Positions 22,400-29,745 of a stretch of 64,000 nucleotides of DNA are shown here, in pieces. The position numbers and the translations under genes are program-made. The stretch is from contig NZ_JACHGP010000005.1 in NCBI RefSeq assembly GCF_014202335.1, positions 372,001-436,000 of the forward strand, in the 5' to 3' direction. Position 1 is the first letter of the stretch. Each line of letters opens with the position of its first letter. A model generated the notes under the pieces. That model worked only from the letters and a program-made list of their open reading frames with translations, had not been told where the DNA came from and searched no databases. This DNA comes from Mycobacterium sp. AZCC_0083 (GTDB taxonomy: Bacteria > Actinomycetota > Actinomycetes > Mycobacteriales > Mycobacteriaceae).

Positions 22400-24055
22400 C
22401 TACAACTCTGCGACGCGGCCGTTGTCCACCAACCACGAACGATCCAACCGGACGTTCTGCAACATCCGACGGTCATGCGTCACCAATAACAGCGCACCGT
22501 CGAAGGTTTCGAGTGCCTGCTCGAGCTGCTCGATGGCGGCGAGGTCGAGATGGTTCGTCGGCTCGTCGAGAACCAACACGTTGGTGCCCACTGCCTGCAG
22601 CAGTGCTAGGCCCGCGCGGGTTCGCTCACCGGGCGAGAGGTCGTCGACCGGGCGTTCCACGTGGTCGGCGCGCAACCCGAACTTCGCCAGCAGGGTGCGT
22701 ACGTCGGCGGTCGACCACGACGGCACACGCTGCTCGAAGCGATCGACGAGTCGCTCAACGCCGGTGAAATCGGCTCGGGCCTGGTCGATTTCGCCGATGG
22801 CGACGTTGGCGCCCAGACTCGCGCGACCCTCGTCGGGTTGTTGGCGGCCGAGGAGCAGCCTCAGCAATGTCGACTTTCCTGCCCCGTTGGGGCCGGTGAT
22901 GCCGATCCGCTCGCCCGCATCTACCTGCAACGACACCGGGCCGAGAACGAATTCGCCTTGTCGCACAACGGCATTGTCGAGTGTCGCAACGACCGAACTC
23001 GACCGCTCCGCGGCGCCGATGGTGAACTCGAGTGTCCATTCCTTGCGCGGCTCGACGACCTCCTCGAGGCGGGCGATCCGGCTTTCCATCTGACGCACCT
23101 TCTGCGCCTGCTTCTCGCTGGACTCGGTGGCCGCGCGGCGCCGGTTCTTGTCGTTGTCGGGAGCCTTGCGCATCGCGTTGCGGACACCCTGGCTCGACCA
23201 TTCACGCTGCGTACGTGCCCGCGCGACCAGGTCGGCCTTCTTGTCGGCGAACTCGTCGTACTGTTCGCGTCGGTGCCGACGCCCGACCTCACGCTCTTCC
23301 AGGTAGCTTTCGTACCCGCCGCCGAAGACGGTGGTGATGTTCTGGGCCAGATCCAGTTCCAGGACGCGGGTCACGGTGCGGGCCAAGAACTCCCGGTCGT
23401 GGCTCACCAGCACCACACCGCCGCGCAGCTCACGGACGAACTGTTCGAGCCGCGCCAGGCCGTCGAGGTCCAGATCGTTGGTCGGCTCGTCGAGAAGGAC
23501 GATGTCGAACTGCGACACCATCAGCGCCGCCAATCCCACCCGCGCCGCCTGGCCACCCGACAGAGCGGTCATCAGCGTCGACTCCGGGCGCACCGCATCA
23601 GAATCCAGCCCGAGGTCGGCTAGAACGGCGGGCAACCGTTCGTCGAGATCCGCAGCGCCGGTGACGAGCCAGTGATCCAAGGCAGCGGAGTAGGCGTCGG
23701 CCTCCGCCGCACTGTGGTTCGGGTCAGCCAACGCCGCGGCGGCGGCCTCCATGGCCTGCGTCGCGGCGGCGCATCCTGCGCGGCGCGCAATGTAGGTGGC
23801 AACGGTCTCCCCCGGCACCCGCTCGTGCTCCTGCGGCAGCCACCCGACGAACGCATCGGCCGGCGCGAGGCTGATCGCACCCTCGAGCGGCTCCAGATCC
23901 CCGGCCAGTATCCGCAGGAGTGTGCTCTTGCCTGCACCGTTGGCGCCGACGACGCCGACGACGTCGCCCGGCGCCACGGTCAGGTCGATTCCTTCGAAGA
24001 GGGTGCGATGGGCGAATCCGCCTGCCACGTTCTTCGCGACGAGCGTTGCTGTCAT
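22400..24055 (-). CDS. ABC-F family ATPase
   Basis: A 551-residue soluble protein with two ABC ATPase domains and no membrane segments. Walker A motifs GANGAGKST (about residue 40) and GPNGAGKST (about 387), and signature motifs LSGGQAARVG and LSPGERTRAG, flank the charged interdomain linker (about 240-325, KADLVARARTQREW onwards). ABC-F proteins act on the ribosome as translation factors or antibiotic-protection proteins. Whether this one is housekeeping or resistance-linked cannot be told; Rv1473-like proteins are the nearest mycobacterial concept. It is divergent from the SDR gene at 24216. Confidence 0.92.
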   Translation of the reverse strand: MTATLVAKNVAGGFAHRTLFEGIDLTVAPGDVVGVVGANGAGKSTLLRILAGDLEPLEGAISLAPADAFVGWLPQEHERVPGETVATYIARRAGCAAATQAMEAAAAALADPNHSAAEADAYSAALDHWLVTGAADLDERLPAVLADLGLDSDAVRPESTLMTALSGGQAARVGLAALMVSQFDIVLLDEPTNDLDLDGLARLEQFVRELRGGVVLVSHDREFLARTVTRVLELDLAQNITTVFGGGYESYLEEREVGRRHRREQYDEFADKKADLVARARTQREWSSQGVRNAMRKAPDNDKNRRRAATESSEKQAQKVRQMESRIARLEEVVEPRKEWTLEFTIGAAERSSSVVATLDNAVVRQGEFVLGPVSLQVDAGERIGITGPNGAGKSTLLRLLLGRQQPDEGRASLGANVAIGEIDQARADFTGVERLVDRFEQRVPSWSTADVRTLLAKFGLRADHVERPVDDLSPGERTRAGLALLQAVGTNVLVLDEPTNHLDLAAIEQLEQALETFDGALLLVTHDRRMLQNVRLDRSWLVDNGRVAEL

Positions 24056-24132
24056 GCGCCCATCGTCGCATCAGCGCCCCTGACGGCGACGCGTGCGCCG
24101 GACGCCGCCGGCCCCCGACACCTTAACGTGAT

Positions 24133-24160
24133 CTTATTTTTCTCTTATGTTCCTTATTTT
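24133..24160. promoter_or_regulatory. AT-rich promoter with three CTTATTTT-like repeats
   Basis: CTTATTTT (24133), CTTATGTT (24144) and CTTATTTT (24153) lie in direct repeat, roughly one helical turn apart, in an A/T-rich block 56 bp before the SDR start. It may be a promoter or an operator array for the SDR and the divergent ABC-F gene. Confidence 0.4.
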
Positions 24161-24215
24161 AGGTGTACGGTTGCACCCATCGCTCGGTACTCACCACTGA
24201 CGGAAGGAGCCGCAC

Positions 24216-24959
24216 ATGCACAACGGACCTACGCGAATCGTCTTGGTAACCGGCGGATCGAGGGGCGTCGGCGCGGAAGTCGCGCGGCAGTTCGCCAGCC
24301 CCGACACGCACGTCATCGTGAATTATCGCGAGAAGGCCAAGCGCGCGAGCACCATCGCCGCCGCCATCCGCGACGCAGGCGGCCACGCGTCGACGATGGG
24401 CGCCGACATCTCCAATGAAGCCGAAGCAACGGCGATGATCGACTCCGTCAAGTCGCGCTTCGGGCGCTTGGATGCCCTCATTCTGAACGCTTCGGGTGGC
24501 CTCGAACTGAACGGCGACCCCGGCTACGCCATGCGCCTCAATCGCGACGCGCAGAGACGTCTCGCCCAGCTGGCGCTGCCCGTGATGCCTGCGGACGGAC
24601 GCATCGTCTTCGTGACCAGCCACCAAGCCCACTTCTTTCCAAACAAGGCGGTGCCCAAGGGTTACTCCGCGGTCGCGGCAAGCAAGCGCGCAGGCGAAAC
24701 CGCGCTCTATGCCATGCGTTCCGTGTTCAGCCGAGCCGGTGTCCACCTCACCGTGGTCTCCGGGGACATGATCGAGGGCACCATCATCGTCAAGCTCCTG
24801 GAACGACGCGATCCGGTCGAAGTGGATGCTCGCCGCGCACATGGGACGCTCCCGACCGTCGACGAGTTCGCCGCTGCCATCGTCGGCGCCGCCGATTCCC
24901 CGAACCCCCAGGGGATCGTCTACGTCGGCGGGGCCGACTACCTCATGACCGCCGCCTGA
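24216..24959 (+). CDS. Short-chain dehydrogenase with spaced Tyr-x6-Lys motif
   Basis: A 247-residue SDR. The cofactor motif TGGSRGVG is near residue 11 and NASGG near 93. The usual YxxxK is replaced by Y-S-A-V-A-A-S-K (Tyr, six residues, Lys, about 149-156), an arrangement seen in a minor SDR group. The catalytic Ser is in VFVTSHQAH. The C-terminal GIVYVGGADYL is family-like. The ribosome binding site GGAAGGAG sits 7-14 bp upstream of ATG 24216. It is preceded by an AT-rich promoter and divergent from the ABC-F gene. Substrate unknown. Confidence 0.88.
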   Translation: MHNGPTRIVLVTGGSRGVGAEVARQFASPDTHVIVNYREKAKRASTIAAAIRDAGGHASTMGADISNEAEATAMIDSVKSRFGRLDALILNASGGLELNGDPGYAMRLNRDAQRRLAQLALPVMPADGRIVFVTSHQAHFFPNKAVPKGYSAVAASKRAGETALYAMRSVFSRAGVHLTVVSGDMIEGTIIVKLLERRDPVEVDARRAHGTLPTVDEFAAAIVGAADSPNPQGIVYVGGADYLMTAA

Positions 24960-24964
24960 GAAGG

Positions 24965-25180
24965 TCAGTGGCAGTGCACGTGGGACACGGCCGTCCCCGC
25001 GCTCACCGGGTCCTCGCCGAGCACGGCGCCGACACGATCGGAGAGCGCGCCTGCTGAGTGCACGATCTCTCCGCCGACCAGCGTCACTTCTGCATGCTGA
25101 TCAAGCAGCTCCTCGGGCTCGCGTTCGTGGCTATAGAGATCGTCGGACCACACCACGAGGTCGGCCAGCATGCCCGCCGC
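24965..25180 (-). pseudogene. Amidohydrolase, C-terminal remnant
   Basis: About 70 minus-strand codons read as the last beta-sandwich segment of a YtcJ-type amidohydrolase: IAAGMLADLVVWSDDLYS, then EELLDQHAEVTLVGGEIVHS. A stop codon lies immediately upstream of the homologous part and the catalytic barrel is gone. A similar, complete enzyme occurs at 56673, whose corresponding segment is [16 protein letters not shown]. The remnant lies between the SDR and the alpha/beta hydrolase genes. Confidence 0.55.
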
Positions 25181-25206
25181 GATCTACTTCCGGATAGAGA
25201 GTCCGA

Positions 25207-26034
25207 ATGACCTGGATCTTGAGCAGATCGATAGAACTCGCGGACGGCACCGTGCGCTGGGAATCCCTCGGCGAAGGGCCACCGATCGTCCTCGTCCATG
25301 GCACGCCTTACTCGTCGTTCCTGTGGCGGGACGTTGCGGTGGCACTCGCCCGCAGCGGGCGTCGCGTCTACGTCTTCGATCACCTCGGGTATGGCCAATC
25401 AGAGAGACGCGACGGCCAGGACCTCACCCTCGCTGCGCAGGGACGCAATTTTGCAGAACTGCTCAATCAGTGGAACCTGCAGTGTCCCAGTGTAGTTGCC
25501 TGCGATATCGGGGGTGCCATCGTGCTGCGAGCACTGCTGCTCGAACACACTGCGTACTCGGATCTGACCCTCTTCGACGCCGTGGTCGGAGGCGCGTGGG
25601 AGCACGGCCTCTTCGGGCTGATCCGCGAGCACCACGGCGTTTTCGAACGACTCCCCGCCTACGCCCACGAAGCTCTGGTTACCGCTCACTTGCGTGCAGG
25701 CACTCGACAGGGCTATCGGCCCAATGTGCTCGAAACCTATTTGGCACCATGGCTCGGGCCCGACGGGCAAGCCGCGTTCTACCGGCAGTACCGCCAGCTC
25801 AGCCAGGTCGATACCGCCGAATACGAACACCTACTCGACACCATCGACATTCCCGTAACTCTGCTGTGGGGTCGTGACGATCAGATCCTGCCCGCGGCTC
25901 ACGGGCAGTGGGTCGAACAACACGTCACCAACCAGGGACTCACGTGGATCGACGACGCGGGCCACTTACTGCCGGAGGACGCGCCTGCCCAGTTGATCGA
26001 GAAGTTGATCACTGCGGCACTTCCAGGCAGCTGA
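25207..26034 (+). CDS. Alpha/beta hydrolase with Asp nucleophile (haloalkane dehalogenase-like)
   Basis: A 275-residue alpha/beta hydrolase. The oxyanion-hole motif HGTPYSSFLWRD is near residue 31. The nucleophile elbow reads ACDIGGA (about residue 98), with Asp instead of Ser as in haloalkane and fluoroacetate dehalogenases and epoxide hydrolases. The catalytic acid lies in WGRDDQILP and the His in DDAGHLLPEDAP. The aspartate suggests C-halogen or epoxide hydrolysis via an alkyl-enzyme ester, but Trp/Asn halide-binding residues were not established. Its end overlaps the convergent acyltransferase gene by 26 bp. Confidence 0.88.
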   Translation: MTWILSRSIELADGTVRWESLGEGPPIVLVHGTPYSSFLWRDVAVALARSGRRVYVFDHLGYGQSERRDGQDLTLAAQGRNFAELLNQWNLQCPSVVACDIGGAIVLRALLLEHTAYSDLTLFDAVVGGAWEHGLFGLIREHHGVFERLPAYAHEALVTAHLRAGTRQGYRPNVLETYLAPWLGPDGQAAFYRQYRQLSQVDTAEYEHLLDTIDIPVTLLWGRDDQILPAAHGQWVEQHVTNQGLTWIDDAGHLLPEDAPAQLIEKLITAALPGS

Positions 26035-26665
26035 TGCGCAGCTGCACCTCGTCGAGTAGTTCTGGGACCGTAGCGAACTCATCGGGATCGATCGGCTCCC
26101 CGAAGATCACGTACACGGTGCTTCCGAATCTTGGGAACTTCTTGTCCAGCGGCAGGACTTCATTGGCGTTGACGAGGCGGACCGGGATGATCGGCACGCC
26201 CGTGTCCTTGGCCAGCACCGCGACGCCGGGCCGGTAGGGCGCGACGTCTCCTGGCTTGACGCACTTGCCTTCGGGAAAGATCCCGACCAACGCCCCGTCC
26301 TCCAAGGCGTGGGCTGCGCTCTCCATCGCCTCCTTCCCAGATTCCGAGTCGCCCCGGACGACGGGTATCTGGCCAAGCACTTCCACGAGCCAGCGGGTGA
26401 GCGGCGACTTCCACAGCTCCGCCATCGCCATCGCGATCCCCTCACGCCGGAGCGCCGCCAGGATGAAGAACACGTCGATCATCGACGTGTGGTTGGCGGC
26501 CAGGATCACCGCGCCCTTGTCCGGCACGATGTCGTCGTTCACGATCTCGGTTCGGATGACGCGCGTGAAGCCCAGCGTCCAGAGGATCAGACGAATCGAC
26601 CACGTCAGCAACCATGCGCGCTTTCCTAGCCCGCGCGACCGTGGCCGCCTCAATAGACTTGCCAT
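26009..26665 (-). CDS. 1-acyl-sn-glycerol-3-phosphate acyltransferase (PlsC-like)
   Basis: A 218-residue membrane-associated acyltransferase that would acylate lysophosphatidate or a related acceptor. The motifs are NHTSMID (about residue 58, catalytic His and Asp), the substrate-binding FPEGKCVK (about 130) and VPIIPVRLVN. A hydrophobic segment (AWLLTWSIRLILWTLGF) at residues 16-32 would anchor it. ATG 26665 is preferred over an in-frame start 48 bp upstream, as the upstream part is not conserved-looking. It is divergent from the M23 lipoprotein. Confidence 0.87.
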   Translation of the reverse strand: MASLLRRPRSRGLGKRAWLLTWSIRLILWTLGFTRVIRTEIVNDDIVPDKGAVILAANHTSMIDVFFILAALRREGIAMAMAELWKSPLTRWLVEVLGQIPVVRGDSESGKEAMESAAHALEDGALVGIFPEGKCVKPGDVAPYRPGVAVLAKDTGVPIIPVRLVNANEVLPLDKKFPRFGSTVYVIFGEPIDPDEFATVPELLDEVQLRISCLEVPQ

Positions 26666-26814
26666 GCAGTCCTTTCCACCACTCCAGACCACATTCTTAG
26701 CGCACGGAAACACCCCGTCCAGCGGGATCGACCAGTTATGCTTCCGGCGCGAGACGGCACCACCGACGAATCACTTGCTTACCGTCACCACCTACAGGCA
26801 AGGCAAGTCATCTC

Positions 26815-28080
26815 ATGCGCACGTCACCGACCCTCCTGCTGGCTTGTGCCGTACTTCTCGCGGCGTGCTCGTCGTCCTCGGACTCGACGGGGTCGGGCAC
26901 CTCGAGTCCAGCGCCGACGCCCGCCGCCGACAACCGTGGCGGCATTCCGCCCGGTTACCCCCTCGACGTCGACGTCGTCGCGCCACTCGCCATCACGACG
27001 ATCGGCCCCGACCCGATCCCGGTCACGGGAACCGACGGCAAGGTCCACGTGGCCTACGAGCTTTCGGTGCTGAACTCCGGCCCGCGACCAGCGACGATCA
27101 CGAAGGTAGACACGCTCGCCGACGGGCCAGACGGCGCGGCAGTCGCAACCATCGGACAGCAGGAAACCGTGGAGCGGACCATCCTCATCCCCAACCTGTC
27201 GCCAGCCCCCGTCACCGAGATCCCCGCGGGACGCACCGCAGTTCTCGTGCTCGACGACGTGTACGACAGTCGCGGAGAGGTCCCCGCCGACGTCACGCAC
27301 CGACTGGCCATCACGCTCGGCAAGGCGACGCCGGAGTACCAGCCATCCGTCAGCGCTCAATACCCGGACTCCGTCACGCAGATCGGTGGCGCGGTCCGCA
27401 CCAGCGCGGCGGCGCCCGTCGTGATCGGGCCACCACTCGCCGGTGACGACTGGGTGGCAGGCAACGCGTGCTGCGTCGTTTCACCGCACCGCGGCGCGGT
27501 CATGGGGGTCGGCGGCAGGCTCAACGGCAGCGAGCGCTACGCCATCGACTGGTTGCGCATCGACCCGGCCAAGAACCCGGTCACCACGCATACCGGCGAC
27601 GGAACGCGCAACGCGGACTACCTCGCCTACGACGCCCCGCTGCTGGCCGTGGCCGACGGCACCGTCGCAGTGGTGGTGTCCGACAACAGGGACGCGACAC
27701 CGCAAGTCATCACCCCAGACCAAGCCTTCAAGGAACTGGGCGGGAACTACGTCATCATCGACATCGGCAGCGGCAACTTCGCCTTCTATGCCCACATGCG
27801 CCTTGGCTCGGCGTCGGTGAAGGTCGGCGACAAGGTCACCCGCGGCCAGGTCATCGGACGCCTCGGCAACTCCGGCAACACCACCGAGGCTCACCTGCAC
27901 TTCCACGTCACCCGGGCCCCGGTTCCGCTCTCCAGCGACAACGTGCCATTCGAGATCGACCGGTTCACCTTCGCCGGCAGGCTCGACGGTGCGCGGTTCG
28001 TGCCAGAAGCCAAGCCCAGCGAGCGGACGAACCAGCTGCCGTTGGCATGGGACGTCATCGACTTCCCGCCCGCTCCCTAG
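26815..28080 (+). CDS. M23-type peptidase-domain lipoprotein
   Basis: A 421-residue lipoprotein: signal peptide with lipobox LAAC (Cys about 19), a Ser/Thr-rich linker, a beta-rich middle domain (about 40-190) and a LytM/M23 domain (about 225-400). Metal-site motifs FYAHM and HLHFHV are present, but the usual first-ligand HxxxD reads R-Y-A-I-D (SERYAIDWLR), so the first His is Arg. Such proteins can be inactive activators of amidases rather than hydrolases. It would act in the cell envelope. It converges with the LLM oxidoreductase gene, with overlapping stops. Confidence 0.85.
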   Translation: MRTSPTLLLACAVLLAACSSSSDSTGSGTSSPAPTPAADNRGGIPPGYPLDVDVVAPLAITTIGPDPIPVTGTDGKVHVAYELSVLNSGPRPATITKVDTLADGPDGAAVATIGQQETVERTILIPNLSPAPVTEIPAGRTAVLVLDDVYDSRGEVPADVTHRLAITLGKATPEYQPSVSAQYPDSVTQIGGAVRTSAAAPVVIGPPLAGDDWVAGNACCVVSPHRGAVMGVGGRLNGSERYAIDWLRIDPAKNPVTTHTGDGTRNADYLAYDAPLLAVADGTVAVVVSDNRDATPQVITPDQAFKELGGNYVIIDIGSGNFAFYAHMRLGSASVKVGDKVTRGQVIGRLGNSGNTTEAHLHFHVTRAPVPLSSDNVPFEIDRFTFAGRLDGARFVPEAKPSERTNQLPLAWDVIDFPPAP

Positions 28081-29000
28081 TGCGTGCGTGCGGCTGCGAG
28101 AAATTCGAGCGTCCTGGCCTGGCTTGCGGCATCGCCTAGCGGCGTTCCGACGAATTCGGTGACGCCGACTTCGACGAGACGGCGCAACTGGGCTTCTACC
28201 TCCGCCTCGTCGCCGACGAGGCTGACGTCTCCAGGTCCGGTGACGCCTTCGCGTTCGAACATCGCACGGTAGGCGGGCAGGCTGCCAGTGGCAGCGAATT
28301 CCTCGTCGATGACGGCGCGGGCATCGTCAGGGCAGTCCGTGACGACCACGGGAAGGCCTGCGACGACCCGCGGCGCAGGGCGACCCGCGGCGGCGGCCGC
28401 CTTCGTCAACAGCGGCACGATGTGCGCATCCAGGGTGCGCGGTCCGACCCAGCTGGTCACGGTGCCATCGGTGCGTGATCCTGCGATACGCAGCATCCGT
28501 GGACCCAGTGCCGCGAGGACGACCGAGGGCACAGGCGCATCCCGCGCTTCGACTTGTCCGATGGCAGTGATGAACTCGCCGTGGACGTCGACGGCCACGC
28601 CGGCCAGTGCGGGCAGAAGCGCAGTCAGGTATTCGTCCATGAACGCGGCGGGCTTGTCGTAGCGGTAACCCAGGGCTTCGACGACGGGGGGGTGGCTGAG
28701 GCCCAGCCCAAGCGTCAGGCGACCGCCAACGGCAGCCGACGCAGCCAACGCCTGTCGGGCCAGCGTGAAGGGATGCTGTCCGTAGATCACGCTGACGGCG
28801 GTGCCCAGCTTCACCGCGGGTGCGCGCTGGCCAAGCAGCGCGAGAACGATCAGCGGGTCCCAGCCCGCGATGCCCGGCATCGCAGGCAGCTGCGGTAGCC
28901 ATATCGACTCCGATCCCCCTTCCGCGATGTCGGTCAACGCGTCGACGAATCGCGGCAGCGAGTGCGCGGGGTTCGGCATGGGCATTGCGGTGATGAGCAT
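28077..29000 (-). CDS. LLM-class F420-dependent oxidoreductase
   Basis: A 307-residue luciferase-like TIM-barrel oxidoreductase, the class that uses F420 (less often FMN) in mycobacteria. Family blocks: ALTDIAEGGSESIWLPQL near the N-terminus, LGTAVSVIYGQHPFTLARQA (about 70), GRLTLGLGLSHPPVVEALG (about 95) and GTVTSWVGPRTLDAHIVPLL (about 190). ATG 29000 is chosen because it directly follows a control region with two palindromes, shared with the divergent TetR gene at 29085. The substrate is unknown, and repression by that TetR is likely. Confidence 0.9.
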   Translation of the reverse strand: MLITAMPMPNPAHSLPRFVDALTDIAEGGSESIWLPQLPAMPGIAGWDPLIVLALLGQRAPAVKLGTAVSVIYGQHPFTLARQALAASAAVGGRLTLGLGLSHPPVVEALGYRYDKPAAFMDEYLTALLPALAGVAVDVHGEFITAIGQVEARDAPVPSVVLAALGPRMLRIAGSRTDGTVTSWVGPRTLDAHIVPLLTKAAAAAGRPAPRVVAGLPVVVTDCPDDARAVIDEEFAATGSLPAYRAMFEREGVTGPGDVSLVGDEAEVEAQLRRLVEVGVTEFVGTPLGDAASQARTLEFLAAARTH

Positions 29001-29022
29001 CGGTTCATACCTCGCTAGAATT

Positions 29023-29061
29023 CGGAGAGCTTCTCCGGTAACCATACGGAGAGAGTCTCCG
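29023..29061. promoter_or_regulatory. Paired TetR operators, two perfect 15-bp palindromes
   Basis: CGGAGAGCTTCTCCG (29023-29037) and CGGAGAGAGTCTCCG (29047-29061) have identical 6-bp arms and 3-bp centres, 24 bp centre to centre. They fill the 84-bp gap between the LLM oxidoreductase and TetR starts. Two TetR dimers on nearly the same face of the helix would block both promoters. Confidence 0.75.
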
Positions 29062-29084
29062 CTTGTCGAGCGAAAGGTGTCAGG

Positions 29085-29657
29085 ATGACTGGGTCGTCGA
29101 CCGCGCCTCGGCCATTGCGCGCCGACGCTGCCCGTAACCGGCGCGCTCTGCTCGACGCCGCAGTGGAGGCGTTCGACCGTGGCGGCGTCAGCGCGTCTCT
29201 CGATGACATCGCCAAGGCAGCCGGCGTGGGTCCCGGCACGTTGTACCGGCACTTCCCCAGCCGTGACGATCTGGCCCTCGCCGTGATCGACGACGGATTG
29301 CTGGCGCTCGCCGAACTCGGCGACAAACTGCTGACCTCGACGAAGCCCGTTGCTGCGCTTACTGATTGGCTCGAAGCCTTCATTGCACAGGCCGGGTTGT
29401 TCGACGGCCTTGCCCGCACCCTGGTCAACCCGGAGGCAGGCAATGACACCAACTGCAAACGCAGCAAGCGCGCCGGGGCGGCGCTGTTGGAGCGCGCCGT
29501 CGCAGCGGGTGAGGTTCGCGACGACATTGCCAGCGAGGATCTGCTCGACATCTCCGCCGCCATCGCCTGGCTCGGCGACCAGGGCCGCGGTGACGCTCAG
29601 CGCTCTCGGCTGCTGGCGCTCGTGGTCGACGGCCTGCGGCGGGTTCCGTCTGCGTGA
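29085..29657 (+). CDS. TetR-family transcriptional regulator
   Basis: A 190-residue TetR repressor. DNA-binding domain: RNRRALLDAAVEAFDRGGVS, then DIAKAAGVGPGTLYRHFPSR (about residues 17-62), a sequence typical of the group. The C-terminal region matches the TetR_C-type domain with helix AITDWLEAF-like. It is divergent from the LLM oxidoreductase, with two palindromes between them, so it probably represses itself and that gene. The inducer is unknown. Confidence 0.93.
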   Translation: MTGSSTAPRPLRADAARNRRALLDAAVEAFDRGGVSASLDDIAKAAGVGPGTLYRHFPSRDDLALAVIDDGLLALAELGDKLLTSTKPVAALTDWLEAFIAQAGLFDGLARTLVNPEAGNDTNCKRSKRAGAALLERAVAAGEVRDDIASEDLLDISAAIAWLGDQGRGDAQRSRLLALVVDGLRRVPSA

Positions 29658-29745
29658 AGTTGACATCGGCGAGAGGTAGCCCTCGGCGGGCCATGGCCCG
29701 GACCCGCTGTGCGCTACGCCCACAGCCAAGTCATACGGTCGTGGG

